The notes beneath the pieces were generated by a model. The model saw nothing but the letters and a program-made list of their open reading frames with translations, was not told the DNA's origin and did no database searches. Below, piece by piece: positions 17,007-25,775 of a DNA stretch of 64,000 nt. A program made the position numbers and the translations under genes. Source of the stretch: Constrictibacter sp. MBR-5 (GTDB lineage Bacteria > Pseudomonadota > Alphaproteobacteria > JAJUGE01). The stretch is taken from the NCBI RefSeq assembly GCF_040549485.1, contig NZ_JBEPTK010000017.1, positions 20,489 through 84,488 on the forward strand. The letters run 5' to 3'. How positions within the stretch are numbered: position 1 is the first letter of the stretch; each line of letters starts with the position of its first letter.

Positions 17007-17075
17007 GGTGTCTGGCCGCCTGTAGCTTCCGGCGCTTTTTGTGCAAGAATTCCCCCTTCAGAAGTCGGAGGGAGG

Positions 17076-17222
17076 ATGACTTCAGGGGTGAAGACAAGCG
17101 ACCTCATCGCCGGGTCGCGTTCGACAGGGCTCCAGCAGATGCTCGGAAAGAAGCGATGGCCGGTGTTCCAGGACTATCTGGATGACCTTGGTCACGGGTG
17201 GTGGGCCATCAAGTCCAGCTGA
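17076..17222 (+). CDS. Small hypothetical protein (48 aa)
   Basis: 48 residues from the ATG directly behind GGAGGGAGG, a very strong ribosome site that decides this start over a longer upstream frame. The sequence is basic at first, then KKRWPVFQDYLDDLGHGWWA, with no family recognised. It lies alone between the capsid remnant and the Com-like gene. It could be an early phage protein. Confidence 0.5.
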   Translation: MTSGVKTSDLIAGSRSTGLQQMLGKKRWPVFQDYLDDLGHGWWAIKSS

Positions 17223-17341
17223 TCGACGTAGGTTTTCCCGCAAAACCCTCTGTATCGATGAACCGTCGATGATCGAGGGGTTAGACTGTCGATGATTCTG
17301 TCGGCCAATAGGGGTGCTCCATCGAACAGAGGAGCAATCCG

Positions 17342-17587
17342 ATGCCGACTCCCTTCCCCTCGCGCCAGGCAGCCCCGACGAGCTGGACCGGCACTGCGAG
17401 GATCAAGGCCAACACCTCGGACGCGGAATGGCGCTGCACGCGCTGTAACAAGCTGCTCGGCGTCTGCCGGGACGGCCGCATGCACCTGCGCTTCGGCCGG
17501 GAGCACGAGTATTTCGTGGGCTTCCCCGTCGTGGCGACCTGCCGCGGCTGCGGCGCGCTGAACCAAGCGGCCGCTCCCACGCGCTGA
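17342..17587 (+). CDS. Com-like zinc-ribbon protein
   Basis: 81 residues with WRCTRCNKLLG and a second knuckle ATCRGCGALNQ, giving a CxxC...CxxC zinc ribbon arranged as in the Com family of phage Mu (CxxCxKLL...CxxCGxxN). Com binds mom mRNA and activates its translation. No mom-like gene is adjacent, so a general RNA-binding or early phage role is all that can be said. The upstream 120 bases carry three copies of TCGATGA. Confidence 0.65.
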   Translation: MPTPFPSRQAAPTSWTGTARIKANTSDAEWRCTRCNKLLGVCRDGRMHLRFGREHEYFVGFPVVATCRGCGALNQAAAPTR

Positions 17588-17686
17588 GGCGCTCCCCCTC
17601 CCGATCCCCTGAAATCGCAGAGACGCATGACGTCCTGACCTGGCCACGAGAAGGCGCCGGACGCCTGGCCGCAAGGCAGGCGTCCG

Positions 17687-18496
17687 ATGTCCTACGCGTG
17701 GCATGAGATCCGCGACCACCTCATGCGAACCTCCTCCACCCTCCGCTTCCAGCGCAGCTTCGACACGCTCCGGCAAGCGAACGATCTTCTCGCACCGTTC
17801 CACGATCCGGCGGCGATGCTCGACGCGTTGCACCACGGGCCGGACGGCCCGGACCGGAAGAACCTCATTCTCACGGCACTGGTCGAGGCGGCGCAGAACG
17901 ACGAGCCCGCGTCCGATTGCGCCCTGACGGCACTGTTACTGGCGCTCTGGCCCGGCCTGGATGCCATCCGGCGCCGGTTGATCTGGCGCAGGCCCGGCTC
18001 GGCGGACGACATCGCAGCCGATCTGTTGGCTCGGACCACCGAGGCGGTCCGCGGCATCAACCTGGAGCGCGTCAATCGTATCGCTGCAACGGTTCTCCGG
18101 AACATCGAGCGCGACATGATCCGGGCACGCCAGCGCGAGGCGGAGCGCGAAAGCGTCACGAAAAGCATCGGGTCCGACGACATGCTCGCCGATCGGGCTG
18201 GGCTGCATCCCACGGGAGCTGACGCGCACCTGCACGCCGATATCCGGCGGCTGATCGGCGCGGATGCGACGCTCGTGATCCGCGTAGCGGTCGAGGGCTT
18301 TTCGCAGGCCGAGGCCGCCGTCGAGATCGGCCTGTCCGAGGCGGCAACCCGCAAGCGCTACCAGCGCGCGACGCGGAAGCTGCGCGACGTCCTCCAAGAA
18401 ATTGCTGACCCAGTGTCCCAATCCGCAGGCGTCGGTGGCTTTTGGAATGTGAACGCCTTGAAGCGCTCCACTCCGATTGAAGGCAGCGTCGCATGA
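17687..18496 (+). CDS. Phage sigma-70-like factor
   Basis: 269 residues. The C-terminal region (about 185-240) is a sigma region 4-type HTH (VAVEGFSQAEAAVEIGLSEA then ATRKRYQRATRKL). The centre (about 100-150) is Arg/Asp-rich and helical, compatible with region 2 but with no clear -10 recognition motif. It leads a tightly packed operon: each of the next genes overlaps its predecessor by 1-4 bases down to DUF6362. This suggests an early transcription regulator of the prophage. Confidence 0.6.
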   Translation: MSYAWHEIRDHLMRTSSTLRFQRSFDTLRQANDLLAPFHDPAAMLDALHHGPDGPDRKNLILTALVEAAQNDEPASDCALTALLLALWPGLDAIRRRLIWRRPGSADDIAADLLARTTEAVRGINLERVNRIAATVLRNIERDMIRARQREAERESVTKSIGSDDMLADRAGLHPTGADAHLHADIRRLIGADATLVIRVAVEGFSQAEAAVEIGLSEAATRKRYQRATRKLRDVLQEIADPVSQSAGVGGFWNVNALKRSTPIEGSVA

Positions 18497-18687
18497 ACCA
18501 CTCCTCCGATCCCTCGCCCGACGACCTCAAGCGGCTGCCGGGCCTCTACCGGCGCTGGGAACTGACCGAGGTCTTCGTGCCGAACAGGTTCTACCGGATC
18601 GAGAATGCCGGCACGCATACCGACGGTACGCCGCTCCTTGCGGTCTATGTCGGCGATTCCGCCTCCGTTGGCTCGGAGGCCGCCTGA
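18493..18687 (+). CDS. Small hypothetical phage protein (64 aa)
   Basis: 64 residues, ATGA-coupled to the sigma-like gene. It opens SPDDLKRLPGLYRRWELTEV and has a beta-rich end with no recognised family. Coupling on both sides makes it a real early phage gene. No function can be assigned. Confidence 0.6.
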   Translation: MNHSSDPSPDDLKRLPGLYRRWELTEVFVPNRFYRIENAGTHTDGTPLLAVYVGDSASVGSEAA

Positions 18688-19022
18688 TGCGCATTCCCGC
18701 CTGCTTCATCCGACAGAGCAGCGACATGCCAGAGACGCCGGATCATCTCGCCCGTCTTCGTCAGGTGCACTACGGCCTGGAGGACCTCCCCGAGACGATT
18801 CACGTCCCGCAGCACCCGAGCCGCGACGCCGGCGCTCTGCTGGCGATCGACCGGGCGAAGATCGACGACGTCGCCTTCGCCATCATTGCCGCCGAGCGGG
18901 ACAGCGCGGCTGCATACCGCCGCTGCTCGGCACTCCAGCGGCTTTACAAGCTCGCGCGGGAGGCCGGCGGCACGGGCACCGATCCGGCGGTGGAAGCTGC
19001 TCTGCGTCGCGAGCGGGATTGA
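18687..19022 (+). CDS. Hypothetical phage protein (111 aa)
   Basis: 111 residues from the ATG overlapping the previous stop (TGATG), also overlapped by the primase start. An alternative start is the Met 13 codons later (MPETPDHLARL). The sequence is mostly helical, with KIDDVAFAIIAAERDSAAAY in the middle. No family is recognised. Its place before a primase suggests a replication accessory protein, which is inference from order only. Confidence 0.55.
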   Translation: MRIPACFIRQSSDMPETPDHLARLRQVHYGLEDLPETIHVPQHPSRDAGALLAIDRAKIDDVAFAIIAAERDSAAAYRRCSALQRLYKLAREAGGTGTDPAVEAALRRERD

Positions 19023-21484
19023 TGGCGGCCGAGGCCACCGCGCCTGTCTCCGCCGAGATCCGGGCGCACGTCGAGATGCTGCACCAGCTGGCCCACCCGC
19101 TGAGCGGCAGCGGGCAGCTGGTGGTCGCAAGCTATGGCGAGGATCCCGACGGCACCAACCCCAGGACCGGCAAGACCGGGGCGCCGATCTCGGCAGCGGT
19201 TGAACATTTCCGGATCGGCGACGTCGACGGAATGGTCGCAGCCGTGGTGCGCCTCGGCCGGGATCGGTACCGGAACGTCTACATCCCGCTCGCGGTCCTG
19301 CGTTCCGATCTTTCTCGCGGCAAGAAGGGCCAGGAAGAGGACGTGATCGGCGTACTGGGCTTCGTCATCGACGACGACCCGGACCGCGACAAAGGGGCCA
19401 CCGAACTGCTGCTGCCGGCGAACTACGTCCTGCAGACGTCGGTGACGCCGCAGGCGAACCGCCAGCACTTCTATCTGCTCGACGAGATCCTCGGTGGCGA
19501 GGCGGCGAAGCCGATCGCGGCAGCACTGACCGAATTCCACGGCACCGACCACGGCTCGAAGGATCTCAGTCACGTCTGGCGCGTGCCGGGCTGCCTGAAC
19601 TGGCCGAACGCGAAGAAGGTGCACCGGTTCGGCCGTCCGCGGGAGCCGCAACTCGTGACCGTCCTGCAGCCGTGGGACGGGTCGCTCACCGCCGTCGGTG
19701 ATCTCAGGGCGGCGCTCGATGCGCACGCACTCTCGGACCGTGCCGGATCCATGGGTCGCGATCGGAGGCTGGACACCGACCCGACGACCCAGACGCATAA
19801 CGCGCGCTCGCCGCATCCGGACCGGCCGGAAGTGCCCCCGGAACTGACCGACAGGTTCGCAGCCCTTCCGGGCTGGCTGCGACACAAGATCATCCGCGGC
19901 CGGCCCGAAGGCGAGCGATCCCGCGCCCTGTTCGACGTGATCGCCAATCTGCACCGGGAAGGCTGGACCAGGCAGGAGATCCAGACCGTGATTGCTGCCC
20001 ACCCGAACGGGATCGGCGCCAAGTATGCCGATCGCGGTGATCTCGACCGTGAGATCGACCGGGTGCTGCAGAGGTGCACGCCCGCGAGCGACGCGCCCGT
20101 GGACTGGCCGGACCATTGGAGAGACGGCGCCGAAGGCGGTGGCGGCGATGGCGACGATGGCCCTGCACCGGTTGGCTTCACCGAGGACGCGCTCGCCGAT
20201 GCGTTTGCCGACCGGCACCAGGAGGGCTGGCGCTACGTCGCACCCTGGGGGCAGTGGCTGACCTGGAGCGGCGCAGTCTGGCGCCGCGAGAATACGCTGC
20301 AGGCCTTCGACCTGGCGCGTCGCATCTGCCGCGAGGCGGCGGTGTGCGCAGAGACGGCAAAGATTCGGACGAAGCTCTCGACCGCCGCCACCGTTGCGGC
20401 AGTCGAGCGGCTAGCCCGCTCCGATCGCCGGCACGCCAGCACGACCGAGATCTGGGACGGTGATCCCTGGTCGATCAACACGCCCGCCGGAATCGTCGAT
20501 CTCCGGTCCGGCGCCAGCGGCCGGCACGATCCCCAGCGCTACATGACGAAGCTCGCCGGCGCGGCACCCGGAGGTGATTGTCCGATCTGGATGGCGTTCC
20601 TCGAAACGCTCAGCGGCGGCGACCGCGACCTGCAGGCCTACCTCCAGCGGATGGCAGGTTATTGCCTGACAGGTGTCACGACAGAGCACGCGCTCTTCTT
20701 CTTCTACGGTACCGGAGCGAACGGCAAATCGGTCTTCGCGAACACACTCACCGCGATCATGGGCGACTACGCCACCGCCGCCGCGATGGACATGTTCATG
20801 GCGACGCACGGCGACCGCCACCCGACCGATATGGCCGGGCTTCGTGGCGCACGTATGGTCACATCGATAGAGACCGAACAGGGCAGCCGCTGGGCCGAGA
20901 GCAAGCTGAAGGCGCTCACGGGGGGCGACAGGATCACGGCGCGCTTCATGCGCCAGGACTTCTTCGAGTTCACGCCGCAGTTCAAGCTGCTGGTCGTCGG
21001 CAACCACAAGCCCTCAATCCGCAACGTCGACGAGGCGATGCGTCGGCGCCTGCACATGGTGCCGTTCACGGTCACCATCCCGCCGGCCAAGCGCGACAAG
21101 AGCCTCTCCGACCGTCTCCTCGCCGAGCGCGACGGCATCTTCGCCTGGGCGCTTGCCGGCTGCCTCGAATGGCAGCGCACCGGCCTCCGGCCGCCTGCCG
21201 CCGTGATGGCGGCGACCGAGGACTACTTCGAGGCCGAGGACGCAGTAGGACGCTGGATCGAGGAGCGCTGCACCGTCGGGCCAAGTCGGAGCGCGACCTC
21301 CGCCATGCTCTACGGCGACTGGAAAGCCTGGGCGGAAGCCAATGGCGAATACGCGGGCTCGCAGAAGCGATTCAGCGAGTCCCTCACCACCCGCGGATAC
21401 GAGCGGCGAAACACCAACTCGGCCCGCGGATTCCGCGGGATCGGGCTTCGCGACTGCAATTCTGACCTGCATCCCGGAGGATGA
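19022..21484 (+). CDS. D5-type primase-helicase
   Basis: 820 residues. The N-terminal third resembles RepB/primpol-like domains (VLGFVIDDDPDRDKG with paired acidic residues, then DLSHVWRVPGCLNWPN). The middle is a D5_N region (about 390-540). The C-terminal SF3 helicase has Walker A GTGANGKS at about residue 563 and a sensor-like LLVVGNHKP at about 655. Such proteins combine priming and unwinding at P4-like phage or plasmid origins. The start overlaps the preceding stop, and a 250-bp tail of small genes follows. Confidence 0.85.
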   Translation: MAAEATAPVSAEIRAHVEMLHQLAHPLSGSGQLVVASYGEDPDGTNPRTGKTGAPISAAVEHFRIGDVDGMVAAVVRLGRDRYRNVYIPLAVLRSDLSRGKKGQEEDVIGVLGFVIDDDPDRDKGATELLLPANYVLQTSVTPQANRQHFYLLDEILGGEAAKPIAAALTEFHGTDHGSKDLSHVWRVPGCLNWPNAKKVHRFGRPREPQLVTVLQPWDGSLTAVGDLRAALDAHALSDRAGSMGRDRRLDTDPTTQTHNARSPHPDRPEVPPELTDRFAALPGWLRHKIIRGRPEGERSRALFDVIANLHREGWTRQEIQTVIAAHPNGIGAKYADRGDLDREIDRVLQRCTPASDAPVDWPDHWRDGAEGGGGDGDDGPAPVGFTEDALADAFADRHQEGWRYVAPWGQWLTWSGAVWRRENTLQAFDLARRICREAAVCAETAKIRTKLSTAATVAAVERLARSDRRHASTTEIWDGDPWSINTPAGIVDLRSGASGRHDPQRYMTKLAGAAPGGDCPIWMAFLETLSGGDRDLQAYLQRMAGYCLTGVTTEHALFFFYGTGANGKSVFANTLTAIMGDYATAAAMDMFMATHGDRHPTDMAGLRGARMVTSIETEQGSRWAESKLKALTGGDRITARFMRQDFFEFTPQFKLLVVGNHKPSIRNVDEAMRRRLHMVPFTVTIPPAKRDKSLSDRLLAERDGIFAWALAGCLEWQRTGLRPPAAVMAATEDYFEAEDAVGRWIEERCTVGPSRSATSAMLYGDWKAWAEANGEYAGSQKRFSESLTTRGYERRNTNSARGFRGIGLRDCNSDLHPGG

Positions 21485-21729
21485 AATTGCCTTTAGAACC
21501 AGTGCACGTGACGGATGTGACGGATCATCCCCTTATAACCGTCTCGCGCGCGCGCATGCGCGCGTGTGGCGGGGATAAGGAACAACCCGTCACATCCGCA
21601 ACGTCCGTCACCAGGAGGATGGGCGGCTGGCCCGACGCGCTGCTCGCGCTCGCCTTCTCCGGCCGGCTGATGGCGGCGGCCCGCGCGTGCGGCATCAGTC
21701 CCGCCGTGTCCAACGGAGGTGTCGCATGA
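21481..21729 (+). CDS. Small hypothetical phage protein (82 aa)
   Basis: 82 residues, ATGA-coupled to the primase and to the next gene. It begins VHVTDVTDHPL and includes SATSVTRRMGGW. No family is known. The coupling on both sides is the main support for it being translated. Confidence 0.5.
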   Translation: MKLPLEPVHVTDVTDHPLITVSRARMRACGGDKEQPVTSATSVTRRMGGWPDALLALAFSGRLMAAARACGISPAVSNGGVA

Positions 21730-21926
21730 CGTGGCACCCGAGAGGCTATGGCGGCAGGCGCCGCGATCCCGAGCAGATCAAGCGCGACGGCTGGCGCGAG
21801 CAGGGCCTGCTCGCCGTGGCGGCGAACGACGATCGGCTGACCTGGCTGGAGCGCGAGCTCGTCCGCCAGCTCGGCGAGAAGCTCTATGGCCCGAGCCGCC
21901 GCATCACGGAGGCGCACGATGTCTGA
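21726..21926 (+). CDS. Small hypothetical phage protein (66 aa)
   Basis: 66 residues from ATG 21726, overlapping the preceding stop and overlapped by DUF6362. It is basic, with RRRDPEQIKRDGWREQGLLA then WLERELVRQLGEKLYG, a helical part often seen in short phage proteins just before DUF6362. No function is assigned. Confidence 0.6.
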   Translation: MTWHPRGYGGRRRDPEQIKRDGWREQGLLAVAANDDRLTWLERELVRQLGEKLYGPSRRITEAHDV

Positions 21927-22299
21927 CCAGGACTGGACCGCCGAGGCCGTCGCCGACCACTTCGCGGAGGCGTTCCGCACGCTGCGCAAGCTGCCCCCGG
22001 TCAGGGTGCAGGGGTACTTCAACCGCTGGCCGGAGATCGTGCGCAGCAGCCGGGAGATCGCCGCCATGGAGCCCCAGCCGATGCGGATCTGGCCTTCGAC
22101 GGCGGCCATCGCCCGGCTCGAACAGACGTTCGACTGGGTGCACTGGATCGACGTCGACGAGCGCAAGGTCGTCTGGTCGCGCGCCGCGCGCGTGCCATGG
22201 AAGCTGATCAGCTATGAGCTCGGCTGCGACCGCACGACCGCCTGGCGGCGCTGGCAGCTGGCGCTCACCAAGATCGCGGCACGGCTGAATGCCCAGTGA
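21919..22299 (+). CDS. DUF6362-like phage protein
   Basis: 126 residues. The pattern is that of the DUF6362 family: FNRWPEIVRSSREIA, a PSTAAIARLEQTFDWVHWI segment, then VVWSRAARVPWKLISYELG and an HTH-like CDRTTAWRRWQLAL. The second half reads like a terminase small-subunit or sigma HTH. It closes the early operon, and a hairpin lies about 70 bases downstream. Confidence 0.7.
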   Translation: MSDQDWTAEAVADHFAEAFRTLRKLPPVRVQGYFNRWPEIVRSSREIAAMEPQPMRIWPSTAAIARLEQTFDWVHWIDVDERKVVWSRAARVPWKLISYELGCDRTTAWRRWQLALTKIAARLNAQ

Positions 22300-22367
22300 G
22301 TCCAATGTGTAGCAACACTTTTTCGTTCGACACCCGCAACATCGCCGGGCTATCCGTTGGGCAATAT

Positions 22368-22399
22368 CGGGAGAGTGCGCCTCGGGGCTCGCTCTCCCG
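22368..22399 (+). terminator. Hairpin after the early phage operon
   Basis: CGGGAGAG pairs with CTCTCCCG around a 16-base GC-rich loop that can pair further, followed by GTTTGCG. It lies 69 bases past the DUF6362 stop and could end the primase operon. The weak T-tract keeps confidence moderate. Confidence 0.45.
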
Positions 22400-22588
22400 T
22401 TTGCGTTGAGGCGGACCACGCTGCGGCATCGCGCACGGGGAGTTCGCGGGTCCTTCCTGGCGCCGGTCGTAAGCGGGAGGACCCAGCGCGGCATATCGCC
22501 AGCGTCAGGGCGGATTTTTTGGGAAGCCACCCCGGAATCCACCCGTCCGATAGACGCCCAAAGCCGCAGAAACCCGCCACTTTCCGGG

Positions 22589-22649
22589 TGGACTCCGGTG
22601 GACTCCAGCTGGACTCCGGGATCCACCTGGATCCACTCGGCGGAGTCCA
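22589..22649. repeat. TGGACTCC repeats at one-helical-turn spacing
   Basis: TGGACTCC occurs at 22589, 22599 and 22610, and an inverted copy GGAGTCCA at 22642. A palindromic TGGATCCA lies between them at 22627. The 10-11 base spacing places direct copies on one face of the helix. Confidence 0.6.
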
Positions 22650-22762
22650 CCACGGAAGCCGCGCCGGACGCTGCCTCGCCTCGCACCGATCCGACCCACC
22701 GCGACAGCGCGGTCCATGTTGCAGGCTACCCCAGCCTCCTCGCCGGACCGACGGAGTGATGG

Positions 22763-23617
22763 TCAAGCAAGGCCGTACTTCCGCGCGCGCGCCACAAAGG
22801 CGTCGTAGCCGATGAACTTCTCGAAGGCCGGCGCCTGATCGCGAACACGCGGCCCCTCATCGGCATCCGCGGTCTGCCGGAAGGCGGCGAGCGCCGCTTC
22901 CACGGCCTGATAGGCGGCGAAGAGAGTGAAGCCGTAGTAAAGTACCAGGTTCGCACCCGCAGCCTTCTCGTCGGCAACACTGAAGCCGCGCTTATCGGTG
23001 ACGACTACCCTGCCCGGGATCTGGCTACGTACGGCCTTCAGGTCGCTGGGCAGCATCCCGGCGGGAAAGACCATATCCGCACCTGCCTCGACAAAGGCCT
23101 GCATCCGCCGCACGGCCTCGCCGACGTCCTTCTGCGCCAGAACGGCATCCGTCCGTGCGATGATGAGGAAGTTCGGATCCTGGCGGGCGTCCACGGCTGC
23201 GCGGATCTTCTGAAGCATCGTGTCCAGCGGGGCGAGGACCTGCGGCACGTCGGCATGCTTCCCGAATTCCTGGTCCTCGATGTGGATACCTGCAACACCG
23301 GCGCGCTCGAACGCCTCGACCGTCCGCCAGATATTCGCAGCGTTCGCAAAGCCGTTCTCGGCGTCCGCAATCACCGGAACACCGACCGCCGCCGCCACAG
23401 TCGCAGCCCTCCGGACCAGATCGTCACGCGTCAGAATGCCCACGTCCGGAAGGCCGAGTTCGCTGGCTGCGGTGGCGTAGCTGCCGATGTAGGCGACGGG
23501 GAAGCCCGCCCGCTCGATCAGCTTGGCGCTGACGGCGTCATAGGCGCCGGGGGCGACAAGGGTATCGCCGGTATCGAGCGCGGCTCGAAGCGTGCGGCGG
23601 TGCTGTTGCGCGTTCAT
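22763..23617 (-). CDS. Isocitrate lyase / PEP mutase superfamily enzyme
   Basis: 284 residues of the ICL/PEPM TIM-barrel fold. Seen are APGAYDAVSAKLIERAGF (about 22-39), the Mg-binding strand VPVIADAENGF (about 80-90), AGIHIEDQEFG (about 110-120) and LIIARTDA (about 150). The KKCGH catalytic loop of true isocitrate and methylisocitrate lyases is absent; the sequence there is EFGKHADVPQ. This places it in the less defined oxaloacetase/phosphonopyruvate-like branch. It converges on the phage early operon and stands alone. The exact substrate cannot be told. Confidence 0.85.
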   Translation of the reverse strand: MNAQQHRRTLRAALDTGDTLVAPGAYDAVSAKLIERAGFPVAYIGSYATAASELGLPDVGILTRDDLVRRAATVAAAVGVPVIADAENGFANAANIWRTVEAFERAGVAGIHIEDQEFGKHADVPQVLAPLDTMLQKIRAAVDARQDPNFLIIARTDAVLAQKDVGEAVRRMQAFVEAGADMVFPAGMLPSDLKAVRSQIPGRVVVTDKRGFSVADEKAAGANLVLYYGFTLFAAYQAVEAALAAFRQTADADEGPRVRDQAPAFEKFIGYDAFVARARKYGLA

Positions 23618-23680
23618 CGGATCTCTCGTTTGCCAGGGCGAGGTGGCGACAGACGCCGATTATGCCTTCCATGCCCCCTG

Positions 23681-23954
23681 CGCATGAGATGCCTCTCCTC
23701 GCTGCCGCGTGCGCGACGAGCGAGCCGGAGATATTGCTGAAGGAGTGCGGCAGCGATCTTCGGCATATCCGCAAGATCGTCACCGACTCGTCGCGCCTCG
23801 TCTCCGCGTCGCCGTCTATCCGGTCGTCGGCCGCTGGCTGGGAGGCGTGCAATCCGTCTCGACCGGCGTCGTCGTCTCGATTCTGGGACGCCCGGAATGG
23901 CTGGTGGAGATCGACATCATCGCAGCGAAGCCGGACGTTGCAGCCACCGCGTGA
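23681..23954 (+). pseudogene. RidA-family (YjgF) pseudogene fragment
   Basis: Two frames together give the latter two thirds of a RidA-like protein: ILLKECGSDLRHIRKIVT in one, then VAVYPVVGRWLGGVQSVSTG and RPEWLVEIDIIAA in the next. A single-base slip near 23795-23810 separates them. The N-terminal strand and start codon are missing. RidA enzymes hydrolyse reactive enamines/imines; this copy is unlikely to be functional. Confidence 0.6.
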
Positions 23955-24037
23955 CGAGGCTCGATGCGGTTGGGGGACACACAACATTGCACGTCCCCCA
24001 ACCACGACAATGTCCGACGCGCCGACGCCGGTGCATC

Positions 24038-24529
24038 CTACTCCGCGGCCATCGCCTGCTTCGGCGGGCGCCCGCGGCGCGCAGGCTTAGACGGAGCAGC
24101 AGCCGCCGCCTTGCTGGCCCGGCCCTTCTGGCCGAGCCCGATGCGCTTGGCCATGTCGGAGCGCGCCTGGGCATAGTCCGCTGCGACCATCGGGTAATCG
24201 GAACTCAGCCCGAACGTCGTGCGGTACTGATCCGGCGTCATCCCATGCGACGTCGCGATGTGCCGCTTCAGCGTCTTCTGGTGCTTGCCGCACACGAGGC
24301 AGACGAGATGGTCGGGGGCCACCGACTTGCGCACCGGGACCGCCGGCGTGATCTGCTCTGGCTCCGGCGCCGCCTGCTCGCGCACGAACGAGGACGACAC
24401 ACCCTTGATGAGGGTCGGCAGGTCGGCAGTGGGCAGGGAGTTGTTGGCAACGAAGGCGGACACGATCTGCGCGGTCAGCTCCGCCAGCTTGGTCTCGGTC
24501 AATTTGTCGGTAACGGCGTCATCGGACAT
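24038..24529 (-). CDS. MucR/Ros family transcriptional regulator
   Basis: 163 residues from the Met that follows GGAAG (an upstream extension of 29 codons is open but has no ribosome site). The C-terminal half has the prokaryotic C2H2 finger LVCLVCGKHQKTLKRHIATS, then the family phrase HGMTPDQYRTTFGLSSDYPM. A long Ala/Lys-rich tail ends RRGRPPKQAMA, like an AT-hook. MucR proteins bind AT-rich promoters as global regulators in alphaproteobacteria; copies on prophages are frequent. Confidence 0.9.
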   Translation of the reverse strand: MSDDAVTDKLTETKLAELTAQIVSAFVANNSLPTADLPTLIKGVSSSFVREQAAPEPEQITPAVPVRKSVAPDHLVCLVCGKHQKTLKRHIATSHGMTPDQYRTTFGLSSDYPMVAADYAQARSDMAKRIGLGQKGRASKAAAAAPSKPARRGRPPKQAMAAE

Positions 24530-24729
24530 AAAGACTTCCACTCGATCAAAATCAGCAACCATCACTGCCGCAGATAGGTTAGCCATGAGCAGCTGCAACA
24601 GCGGCCCACCCGCCAAAGTGAAATAAAGGTTACCGAATCGTCTCTAGACGATGTGGAGGGCGACAGACCCGACGAAGTACGCCGCGACATCAGGCCGGCG
24701 GCGCAGGATCGGGGTGCTATGTCGTGAAG

Positions 24730-25188
24730 CTACACGATCCGGTAGACCCGCCCGCGGCCCTCGACCTTCTCAGAGGTGACGTCGAGCTGCAGCTTCCTCT
24801 TCAGCGCCCCGGCAATCGCGCCCCGCACCGTGTGGCTCTGCCAGCCGGTCGCCGCGACCACCTCCTCGATGGTGGCGCCCTCGTCCCGGCGCAGCATGTT
24901 AATCAGCAGCGCCTGCTTCGTACCAGTGCGGGGCGGCTTCGCTTTCGGCGCATCATCCGAGGAAGGTGCCTCGGGTTGCTCGACCTCGATACCGATGGCT
25001 GCCAGCCCCTGCTGGCTGATGCGCTCGCCATCGTCGGCCTTCTCGGCCAGTCCCCGCGTCACGAGGGCGTTGACCACCTTGAGCGCCGCACCGCCCTTCA
25101 GGCTCGCCGGGAGCGGCTGGAGCGAACGGTCGGCGCGCTGTGCGGCGGCAGCGAGGACGAGGCGCTGGGTATCGGTGAGGTTGCTCAT
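24730..25188 (-). CDS. DUF3489 protein, copy 1
   Basis: 152 residues from MSNLTDTQRL. The C-terminal domain is the DUF3489 winged-helix type: GATIEEVVAATGWQSHTVRG then AIAGALKRKLQLDVTSEK. The N-terminal half also looks like a helical HTH. A near-identical paralogue lies near 50.1-50.6 kb. It follows the 119-residue gene on the same strand, an order also kept in the second copy. Confidence 0.85.
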   Translation of the reverse strand: MSNLTDTQRLVLAAAAQRADRSLQPLPASLKGGAALKVVNALVTRGLAEKADDGERISQQGLAAIGIEVEQPEAPSSDDAPKAKPPRTGTKQALLINMLRRDEGATIEEVVAATGWQSHTVRGAIAGALKRKLQLDVTSEKVEGRGRVYRIV

Positions 25189-25289
25189 GGTCGTCTCCGG
25201 GTTTGGGGGTCCGCACGATCGCGTCCCTGCTACGACCCGGAGCCCCCGGCCGCGGACGGCGCAGGGGCGGTGCGGGAGGGGTGTCGGCG

Positions 25290-25649
25290 TCAGTCCGCCA
25301 GCGGCGCCTCGAAGTGCCCGACGAAGCCGGTGAGGTAGGGCAGGCCGCGCGGGATTCCGGTGTCGCGCTCCGTCTGCCGCCCGATGCGCCAGCCCATCCA
25401 GCGCATCACCGCCGCGTCGATCGCCGCCGCCAATTCCAGCCCGGCGTGCAGCCCGTTCGCCACGTCGTCGGCGAAGTGCCGGCCGTGCCGGCTGTCGAGG
25501 AAGTCCCGCACCGCCTCCTGCGAAAAGCCCGTGGCGCGCCCGACCGCCGCCAGCGCCAGCGCCCAGGCCTCCCCCTGGTCCGCATGCCCGCGCAGGGTGG
25601 CGAAGAAACCCCAGCCCTCGTTCTCGCTCGCCAGGATCGTCGTGGTCAT
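25290..25649 (-). CDS. Conserved hypothetical phage-island protein (119 aa)
   Basis: 119 residues from MTTTILASENEGWGFFATL, with GGGAG 9 bases before the ATG. Hydrophobic helices alternate with conserved phrases FLDSRHGRHFADDVANG and AAVMRWMGWRIGRQT. I know this type only as a conserved hypothetical next to DUF3489 genes. A truncated, frameshifted copy is at 50.7-50.9 kb. It is probably co-transcribed with DUF3489. Confidence 0.7.
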   Translation of the reverse strand: MTTTILASENEGWGFFATLRGHADQGEAWALALAAVGRATGFSQEAVRDFLDSRHGRHFADDVANGLHAGLELAAAIDAAVMRWMGWRIGRQTERDTGIPRGLPYLTGFVGHFEAPLAD

Positions 25650-25775
25650 CGTCGCGCTCCCCTCTGCGGCTCGCCGCCGCGTCGAAGACACTGATCGCTC
25701 TACTGCGAAGCCATAGCCACTCAATTAGAACGGGTAATCCGATATTGATCCGGCCAGCGCACACGGCTCCTGGCA

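Larger units (their letters stand above)
22300..22762. other. Non-coding stretch with hairpin and phased repeats
   Basis: No convincing gene on either strand in 460 bases. It contains a weak GTGT-AGCA-ACAC stem with T5 (22307-22323), the stronger hairpin at 22368-22399 and the TGGACTCC cluster at 22589-22649, listed separately. The place after a primase module and the repeat content are compatible with an origin or regulatory region. Confidence 0.4.
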
